Below are positions 1-5,952 of a stretch of DNA of 5,952 nt, one piece after another. Both the position numbers and the translations under genes were made by a program. The stretch is from Burkholderiaceae bacterium (GTDB lineage: Bacteria > Pseudomonadota > Gammaproteobacteria > Burkholderiales > Burkholderiaceae). Positions within the stretch are counted from its first letter, which is position 1, and every line of letters starts with the position of its first letter. Where the stretch lies: the NCBI GenBank assembly GCA_022701845.1, contig JAKONS010000073.1, positions 1 through 5,952 on the forward strand, in the 5' to 3' direction. The notes under the pieces were generated by a model that was given only the letters and a program-made list of their open reading frames with translations, did no database searches and was not told the DNA's origin.

Positions 1-10
1 GTACGGAAGG

Positions 11-1354
11 TCAATCCTTTTTCGACGCGTACGGATTGTCCGAAGTCTTCATCTGAATGCGCAACGGCGTTCCCACCAGATCGAACTCTTTCCGGAACCT
101 GCCCTCCAGAAAACGCATATAGGCGGCGGTGACGTGCTCGAGCGAGTTGCCGTGCACGATGATGATTGGCGGATTCATGCCGCCCTGATGCGCATATCGC
201 AATTTCGGGCGGAACATGCCCCCGCGCTGCGGCGACTGGAACTGCACCGCCTCCAGCAGCACACGTGTCAGTACCGGCGTCGACATCTTGCGCATCGCCG
301 CGCTATGGGCTTGGCCGATCGCATCCCAAACCGGGCCGAGACCCTGACGTTTCTTCGCCGATATGAAGAGCATTGCGGCGAATTTCAAAAAGGCAAGCCG
401 GGTTTCGATGGAGCGCTGCACCAGCTCCCGCTGATAGGCATCGACCGCATCCCACTTGTTGATCGCGATCACGACCGCCCTGCCGCTTTCCAGGATGTAC
501 CCGGCGATATGGGCGTCCTGGTCGGTCACGCCCTGCGTCGCGTCGATCAGCAGCAGCACCACGTTGGCCGACTCGATGGCCTGCAAGGTCTTCACCACCG
601 AGAATTTTTCGATGGCTTCGAACACCTTGCCTTTGCGCCGCAATCCTGCGGTGTCGATCAATTCGAACATGGTGCCGTTTCGCTCGAAAGGCACCGAGAT
701 CGCATCGCGGGTGGTACCCGGCATGTCGAACGCCACCAGCCGCTCTTCACCCAGCCAGGTGTTGATCAGCGTCGATTTGCCGACGTTCGGCCGCCCCGCG
801 ACCGCGAGCTTGACCGGCCCCTCTTCGGCAGCCTCGTCCTCGTCGTCCATCTCCGGCAGATCGAGTGTTTCGAGCGCGAGCTCCAGCAGACTGCGTACGC
901 CCTGGCCGTGTGCTGCCGAAACACCGTGCACCTCACCGAAACCCAGCTCGAAGAACTCGACCAGCTGCACGCCTTCCCGCATGCCCTCGGCCTTGTTGGC
1001 CGCCAAGATGCAGGGTTTGCCCAGGCGACGCAGGTAATTGGCGATGTCATGGTCCTGCGCCGAAACACCGGCACGCGCGTCGACCACGAAGACGACGATG
1101 TCCGCCTCTGCGACAGCCTGGCGCGTCTGCTTCGCCATCTCATGGTAGATGTCGCCATCGACCGCGTCCGGCTCGAAGCCTCCGGTGTCGATCACGATGA
1201 ATTCGCGCCGGCCGAGGTTGCCGTTGCCGTAGTGCCGGTCGCGGGTGAGGCCGGCGAAATCGGCCACGATGGCATCGCGTGACTTGGTCATGCGATTGAA
1301 CAGCGTGGATTTCCCGACATTGGGGCGCCCGACGAGCGCGATGACCGGTTTCAT
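11..1354 (-). CDS. der: Ribosome-assembly GTPase Der (EngA)
   Basis: Der is an essential GTPase needed for maturation of the 50S ribosomal subunit, and is the only bacterial GTPase family with two tandem G domains. The 447-residue protein is complete. Domain 1 has P-loop GRPNVGKST (9-17), the G2 region GLTRD (35-39), DTGG (56-59), a G4 motif reading NKAE (120-123) instead of NKxD, and G5 SAAHG (146-150). An acidic linker, DDEDEAAEE (170-178), follows. Domain 2 has GRPNVGKST (187-195), PGTTRD (212-217), [11 protein letters not shown] (234-244), NKWD (299-302) and SAKK (332-335). The C-terminal KH-like domain (about 355-437) includes [11 protein letters not shown] and HGNSLEHV, and a short Lys-rich tail ends the protein. 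The ATG at 1354 gives the standard [16 protein letters not shown] start, and no start codon lies in frame in the gap upstream. It is the last gene in the window. The leader carries an unusual hairpin, described separately. Confidence 0.97.
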   Translation of the reverse strand: MKPVIALVGRPNVGKSTLFNRMTKSRDAIVADFAGLTRDRHYGNGNLGRREFIVIDTGGFEPDAVDGDIYHEMAKQTRQAVAEADIVVFVVDARAGVSAQDHDIANYLRRLGKPCILAANKAEGMREGVQLVEFFELGFGEVHGVSAAHGQGVRSLLELALETLDLPEMDDEDEAAEEGPVKLAVAGRPNVGKSTLINTWLGEERLVAFDMPGTTRDAISVPFERNGTMFELIDTAGLRRKGKVFEAIEKFSVVKTLQAIESANVVLLLIDATQGVTDQDAHIAGYILESGRAVVIAINKWDAVDAYQRELVQRSIETRLAFLKFAAMLFISAKKRQGLGPVWDAIGQAHSAAMRKMSTPVLTRVLLEAVQFQSPQRGGMFRPKLRYAHQGGMNPPIIIVHGNSLEHVTAAYMRFLEGRFRKEFDLVGTPLRIQMKTSDNPYASKKD

Positions 1355-1362
1355 GTAGCAGC

Positions 1363-1390
1363 GGACCCGGCCTTGCGCCCGGTCCTTCCT
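1363..1390 (-). promoter_or_regulatory. der leader: Shine-Dalgarno-like AGGAA followed directly by a hairpin
   Basis: On the minus strand, AGGAA (1390-1386) is followed at once by an imperfect inverted repeat: arm GGACCGGGC (1385-1377), loop GCAAG (1376-1372), arm GCCGGGTCC (1371-1363). Eight of nine positions can pair, with one G-G mismatch. Eight nt (GCTGCTAC) separate the hairpin from the der ATG. No T-run follows, so it does not look like a terminator. Stacked out, the hairpin would place the AGGAA near the start codon. The repeat is seen directly; the regulatory role is inferred. Confidence 0.5.
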
Positions 1391-1401
1391 GTAGTGTTCT
1401 T

Positions 1402-2586
1402 TTATTCGGGGACGAAGCCGAAGACCCCGCCCTTGGCGGTGACGACGACCATCGTCTCACCGACGACGACCGGCGCCGTGGCGATCGCGGAACCGTCGGT
1501 GGAAAGACGGTTCACGGCGGAGCCGTCTTCTCGCGACAGCATGTGCACCAGACCGGTTTCGTCGCCCAGTGCGATCGAACGGCCCAGTACCAAAGGCGCG
1601 CTCAAATGGCGGTAACGCAGCCGCTCGACGTTCCAGGCGCGCTCGCCATCGGTGCGGTTCCATGCGACGACCGTGCCGTTGGACTCGGTGCCGTACAGCC
1701 GTGCATCGTCACCGTCGATACCGGTGAAGCCCGCAGCGGGCCGCGCCCACAGCAATTGCCCACGCGATGCATCGACACAGCCGACGGTCGATTGGAAAGC
1801 GCGGGCGCAGACGATGCTGCCGTCGCGTGCGACGCGGCCGACCAGATCGACCAGCCGTTCGATATCGTTGGTGCCACGGGTGACCGCCACCGGCGCCTCC
1901 CAGCGCACCGAACCGTTGGCGGGATTCATGCCGACGAGTCGGCCCGCCAGTCCCGCGACCAGGGTGTCGCCGACGGCCAGCAGAACGCCGCCGTGGCGAA
2001 GCACCAGCGGCTCGCCGGAACGTTGCTGCTGCCAGAGCTTGCGACCGGTCTTGCCGTCGAAAGCCAGGACGGAACGGTCGGCGGCGAGCACAAAAACCCG
2101 CTCGCCAGCGACGAATGGAGCAGTGAATACTTCGGCCGGCAAGGGCTGGCGCCATGCCTCGCGACCACCGATGAAGCTGACCAGTTCGTTGTTGCGGGTG
2201 ACCACGGAGGTCACGTTTCCGTCGCCGCCCACCCCGGCCGACAGCGGTGCGCCCGCGCTGGCGCGCCAGACTTCACGCCCGCTGCGGGCGTCCAGCATCA
2301 CCACGGTTCCGTTGTCGGCAGCGAGTGCGACGTTGTCGCCATTCACCTGCGGCACCAACGAGAAGGCACCCGCAGCGCCGATCTGGCCGGACCATGCCTG
2401 GCGCACCGCCACCTTCACCACATTCGGACCGAGCTCGGCCGGTTTGGGCGGCGGCGTGCCGCCGAACAGGGGCATCGACCGCAACGAAGACGGCAGCATC
2501 GAGCAACCGCCCATCGCCAGCAGGGCGGCGACGCCGGTCGACAGAACCAGGGTACGCAGCGAGAACAAGGTGCGAGTGCGGATCAC
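1402..2586 (-). CDS. bamB: Outer-membrane assembly lipoprotein BamB (beta-propeller)
   Basis: BamB is a lipoprotein of the BAM complex that binds BamA POTRA domains and helps insert beta-barrel proteins in the outer membrane. The start is a GTG at 2586, preceded by GGAGG with a 7-nt spacer. The 394-residue product (E. coli 392) begins with an Arg-rich n-region, a hydrophobic stretch (about 13-25) and a lipobox MGGC with the lipidated Cys at 28. Ser at +2 favours outer-membrane sorting. The mature part is a PQQ-like/WD-like propeller with repeated blade ends: DARSGREVW (99-107), DGKTGRKLW (177-185), NPANGSVRW (221-229), DASRGQLLW (272-280) and NRTDGERAW (310-318). [11 protein letters not shown] (237-247) matches the conserved BamB loop implicated in BamA contact. 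Met at -3 of the lipobox is acceptable but less usual than Leu. Cys260 and Cys270 are two extra cysteines in the propeller. The gene overlaps yfgM and is followed by 47 nt before der. Confidence 0.96.
   Translation of the reverse strand: MIRTRTLFSLRTLVLSTGVAALLAMGGCSMLPSSLRSMPLFGGTPPPKPAELGPNVVKVAVRQAWSGQIGAAGAFSLVPQVNGDNVALAADNGTVVMLDARSGREVWRASAGAPLSAGVGGDGNVTSVVTRNNELVSFIGGREAWRQPLPAEVFTAPFVAGERVFVLAADRSVLAFDGKTGRKLWQQQRSGEPLVLRHGGVLLAVGDTLVAGLAGRLVGMNPANGSVRWEAPVAVTRGTNDIERLVDLVGRVARDGSIVCARAFQSTVGCVDASRGQLLWARPAAGFTGIDGDDARLYGTESNGTVVAWNRTDGERAWNVERLRYRHLSAPLVLGRSIALGDETGLVHMLSREDGSAVNRLSTDGSAIATAPVVVGETMVVVTAKGGVFGFVPE
2583..2586 (-). other. yfgM stop / bamB start overlap (GTGA)
   Basis: On the minus strand the four bases read GTGA: GTG begins bamB and TGA ends yfgM. 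This arrangement usually allows a terminating ribosome to restart on the next gene, so the membrane protein YfgM and the lipoprotein BamB are probably made in linked amounts. Confidence 0.9.
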
Positions 2587-3251
2587 GAGGCGGCCTCCGT
2601 GCCGGACGCGCGCGGATCGATGCCGAGCGCGTTGAGTTTGATTTCGACCAGCCGGCGGTATTCGGCTTGCGCATCGAGCGCCTTCCAGGCCGCGGTATAG
2701 GCGGATGCCGCTTCCTTGGTTTTGCCTTGCAGCGCCAACACATCGCCCTTGCGGTCGGATGCCAGCGGCTCGAACGACGCGGGCATCGTCTTGTCGAGCT
2801 GCTTCAAGGCCTCGTCGTACGACTTCGCTTCGAGCAACACGGCAGCGGTACGCAGACGTGCGATGGCTTGCAGGCCCTCGTCGCGCCCGCTGTCGGCCAC
2901 CCAGGCCAATGCAGCCTTGGCGCCGTCACGGTTGCCTTTGTCGAGCATCACCTTGGCGGCCGAGAGGCCCGCCTGCTGCGCGAACACGGTACGGCCGAAA
3001 CGATCGCGGATGTCCTGGAACGCACGCTCTGCGCGACCGGCATCGCCGGCCTGCACCGCGCGCTCGACCTCGTCGTACAGCACCGCGGACTGTCCCGCCT
3101 GGCGACGATCCCAGAAGTTGTAGAGGTTCCAACCAGCGAACCCGAGGGCGAGCACCACGACGATGCCGGTGATCAGCGTGCCCCAGCGATCCCACAGATG
3201 TTTGATCTGGTCGAGCTGTTCTTGTTCTTCGAGGTCGAGATGAATGGCCAT
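2583..3251 (-). CDS. yfgM: YfgM-family membrane-anchored TPR-like protein (Sec translocon ancillary subunit)
   Basis: In E. coli YfgM is a single-pass inner-membrane protein that associates with SecYEG and the chaperone PpiD, and is thought to help newly exported proteins in the periplasm. This 222-residue protein fits the family (E. coli about 206). It has a short acidic cytoplasmic N-terminus (DLEEQEQLDQIKHLWDRWG, 6-24), one hydrophobic segment at about 25-46 ending in WNLYNFW, then an Ala-rich helical region (about 52-215) that looks like degenerate TPR repeats, for example AVLLEAKSYDEALKQLDK and GDVLALQGKTKEAASAYTAAWKAL. The ATG at 3251 gives exactly the family N-terminus, but no Shine-Dalgarno precedes it. 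The stop codon overlaps the bamB start by 4 nt (GTGA), and the last codons hold the bamB ribosome-binding site, so the two genes are probably translated together. The family call is secure; the precise role in this organism is inferred. Confidence 0.93.
   Translation of the reverse strand: MAIHLDLEEQEQLDQIKHLWDRWGTLITGIVVVLALGFAGWNLYNFWDRRQAGQSAVLYDEVERAVQAGDAGRAERAFQDIRDRFGRTVFAQQAGLSAAKVMLDKGNRDGAKAALAWVADSGRDEGLQAIARLRTAAVLLEAKSYDEALKQLDKTMPASFEPLASDRKGDVLALQGKTKEAASAYTAAWKALDAQAEYRRLVEIKLNALGIDPRASGTEAAS
2594..2598 (-). promoter_or_regulatory. Shine-Dalgarno of bamB
   Basis: GGAGG on the minus strand lies within the last yfgM codons, 7 nt before the bamB GTG. It is the only near-perfect, well-spaced Shine-Dalgarno in the window. 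It decides the GTG start, which in turn gives a proper signal peptide and lipobox. Confidence 0.85.
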
Positions 3252-3296
3252 GTAGTGCTTGGAAAGGCGGTGGGTTGCGTGGTGGCGCGGCGCGGA
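3252..3296 (-). other. hisS-yfgM intergenic leader, C-rich and without Shine-Dalgarno
   Basis: The 45-nt gap, read on the minus strand, holds 24 C and only 7 G, and never has two adjacent G. The 3' end reads CCAAGCACTAC before the yfgM ATG. Nothing resembles a Shine-Dalgarno, a hairpin with a T-run, or a convincing promoter. The leader is probably little structured. Confidence 0.7.
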
Positions 3297-4634
3297 TCAG
3301 GCGCGCGATTGTAGGCTTGCGCCCCATGAGCCGATCGCGTCCAGGCGCTCCAGTCGCTGGGCGCCGGAGCCGTCGCGCAGGGCCTTGACAGTGACTTCGC
3401 CGCGGGCCAGCTCGTCTGCGCCGAAGACCAGCGCGAAGAATGCGCCGCTGGCATCGGCCTTCTTGAATTGCGATTTGAAGCTGCCCATGCCTTCGCCGGC
3501 GCCGGCATGCATCTGCACCGACACGCCAGCCGCCCGCAGCGCCTGCAGTACCGGCACCACCTGCGGCAGGCTCACAGCGTCGGGGATGACGGCGTAGATA
3601 TCCGGCACCGGCACCGCCAGCGCGGCCTGCTGGGACTGCAGCAGTTCCAGCACCCGCTCGATGCCCATACCCCAACCGACCGCCGGCGTCGGCTTGCCGC
3701 CGAGCAACTCGAACAATCCGTCGTAGCGACCGCCGCCGCAGAGCGTGCCCTGGGCGCCCAGCTCGTCGGTGATGAACTCGAACACGGTGTGCGAGTAGTA
3801 ATCCAGCCCGCGCACCAGCCGCGGGTTGACGGTCCACGGGACGCCGCAGGCGGTCAGCAGCTGCTGCACCGTTTCGAGGTGCCGGCGCGACGCGTCGCCC
3901 AGGTAATCGAGCAACTGCGGCGCCCGGCCGACCATCTCCTGCATCGCGGGATTCTTGGTGTCGAGAATACGCAGCGGGTTGGTCAGCAGGCGTCGGCGCG
4001 CATCCTCGTCGAGCAGGTCGGCGTGTGCCTCGAAATGGCTGATCAGCGCGGCGCGGTGCGCCTGGCGTTCGGCGGGCACGCCCAGGCTGTTGAGTTCGAC
4101 CCGCACGTTCTTCAGGCCGAGCTCCTGGAACAGCGTGTGCACCAGCAGCATCACCTCGGCGTCCATCTCCGGGCCGGCGAAGCCGAGGGCTTCCACCCCC
4201 AGCTGATAGAACTGCCGATAGCGTCCGCGCTGGGGACGCTCGTGCCGGAACATCGGGCCCATGTAGTAGAGCCGCTTGCCGCCGTCGTAGGTGAGGTTGT
4301 GCTCGATCGCCGCGCGCACCACGCCGGGCGTGTTCTCCGGGCGCAAGGTCAGCTCTTCGTGGTTGAGCCGGTCCTGGAAGGAATACATCTCCTTCTCGAC
4401 GATGTCGGTGGTCTGACCGGTACCGCGCACGAACAGCGCGGTCGGCTCGACGATCGGCGTGCGGATGTTGCGGAAGGCGTAGCGCGCCATCAGGCCGCGC
4501 ACCTTGTCTTCCAGCCATTCCCAGCGCGCGGAATCCGGCGGCAGGATGTCGTTCATGCCTTTCACGCCCGCCAGGCGGGAAACCTTGCCCACGGAGGCGC
4601 TCGCCGCGACTGCGGCCTTGTCGTTGTCAGCCAT
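3297..4634 (-). CDS. hisS: Histidyl-tRNA synthetase (class II)
   Basis: HisRS charges tRNA-His with histidine using ATP, in the cytoplasm as a homodimer. The 445-residue protein shows the full class II core: GMNDILP (26-32), the motif 1 region IRTPIVEP (57-64), TLRPENT (96-102), motif 2 [14 protein letters not shown] (129-142), the histidine-specific segments [14 protein letters not shown] (273-286) and GGGRYDGL (300-307), and motif 3 [15 protein letters not shown] (318-332). A C-terminal anticodon-binding domain follows (about 345-435, including [11 protein letters not shown] at 384-394). I chose the ATG at 4634 (MADNDKAAV). The frame is open as far as 4907, but that extension overlaps ispG and looks like shadow sequence. 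The first 18 residues or so are Ala/Ser-rich and extend beyond the usual family start. A GTG at residue 15 is a possible alternative, also without a Shine-Dalgarno. The gene lies 11 nt after ispG and 45 nt before yfgM. It is complete, with no missing catalytic motif. Confidence 0.97.
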   Translation of the reverse strand: MADNDKAAVAASASVGKVSRLAGVKGMNDILPPDSARWEWLEDKVRGLMARYAFRNIRTPIVEPTALFVRGTGQTTDIVEKEMYSFQDRLNHEELTLRPENTPGVVRAAIEHNLTYDGGKRLYYMGPMFRHERPQRGRYRQFYQLGVEALGFAGPEMDAEVMLLVHTLFQELGLKNVRVELNSLGVPAERQAHRAALISHFEAHADLLDEDARRRLLTNPLRILDTKNPAMQEMVGRAPQLLDYLGDASRRHLETVQQLLTACGVPWTVNPRLVRGLDYYSHTVFEFITDELGAQGTLCGGGRYDGLFELLGGKPTPAVGWGMGIERVLELLQSQQAALAVPVPDIYAVIPDAVSLPQVVPVLQALRAAGVSVQMHAGAGEGMGSFKSQFKKADASGAFFALVFGADELARGEVTVKALRDGSGAQRLERLDAIGSWGASLQSRA

Positions 4635-4645
4635 AGGAGATGCGA
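4635..4645 (-). other. ispG-hisS junction without Shine-Dalgarno
   Basis: The 11 nt between the ispG TGA and the hisS ATG read TCGCATCTCCT on the minus strand: pyrimidine-rich, with a single G. The end of ispG just upstream (GTGGCGGCCGCC) offers no AGGAG-like site either. Such a tight gap suggests that hisS translation depends on ribosomes finishing ispG. Confidence 0.7.

Positions 4646-5952
<1,307 letters not shown>

Noticed and set aside
134..1282. Open frame of 382 codons on the plus strand, antisense to der
   Set aside because: It lies wholly opposite a clear Der gene, is rich in His, Arg and Asp as expected for an antisense frame in GC-rich DNA, and shows no recognisable domain.
1504..1529. 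Perfect 7-bp inverted repeat AAGACGG/CCGTCTT near the 3' end of bamB
   Set aside because: It lies within codons for [11 protein letters not shown], has a 12-nt loop and no T-run, so chance or coding constraint explains it better than a terminator.
1543..2700. Open frame of 385 codons on the plus strand, antisense to bamB
   Set aside because: Mirror of the BamB coding sequence with low-information composition; no domain and no sensible start region.
2926..4518. Open frame of 530 codons on the minus strand in another frame across hisS and yfgM
   Set aside because: Extremely Arg/Ala/Gly-rich, crosses two well-supported genes and has no motif: a shadow frame.
4631..4640. AGGAGATG on the plus strand resembling a Shine-Dalgarno plus start
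   Set aside because: It is on the non-coding strand at the ispG-hisS junction, and no plausible plus-strand protein follows it.

Overview
The window is an ordinary, densely packed housekeeping cluster from a GC-rich betaproteobacterium. All five genes lie on the minus strand, so they are transcribed from high to low coordinates: ispG (runs off the right edge), hisS, yfgM, bamB, der. The protein sequences resemble those of Burkholderiales, and the wording of Der ([22 protein letters not shown]) and BamB ([16 protein letters not shown]) most recalls Comamonadaceae-like members. That placement comes from remembered family sequences, not from a search.

Layout from right to left. 5952-4646 is ispG (MEP isoprenoid pathway), whose probable start codon is cut at the window edge. 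After 11 nt, 4634-3297 is hisS (histidyl-tRNA synthetase). A 45-nt C-rich gap follows, then 3251-2583 is yfgM (membrane-anchored TPR-like protein linked to the Sec translocon). It overlaps by 4 nt (GTGA) with bamB at 2586-1402 (outer-membrane assembly lipoprotein). A 47-nt gap containing a hairpin leads to der at 1354-11 (double-G-domain ribosome-assembly GTPase). Only 10 nt lie beyond der. No RNA gene, mobile element, CRISPR array, clear promoter or intrinsic terminator is visible.

The order ispG-hisS-yfgM-bamB-der is a long-conserved proteobacterial arrangement. It mixes isoprenoid synthesis, translation (HisRS, Der) and envelope biogenesis (YfgM at the Sec translocon, BamB in the BAM complex). 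The short gaps and the overlap suggest one transcript with partly coupled translation, started upstream of the window.

I found no undescribed biological system. The most interesting signals are in translation initiation. A strong Shine-Dalgarno-like AGGAA for der sits about 30 nt too far upstream, but an imperfect hairpin directly between it and the start codon could bring it to about 8 nt. The starts of hisS and yfgM have no recognisable Shine-Dalgarno at all, whereas bamB has a textbook one. Smaller points are an NKAE rather than NKxD G4 motif in Der domain 1, two close cysteines in the BamB propeller, and a long spacing between the iron-sulfur ligands of IspG.
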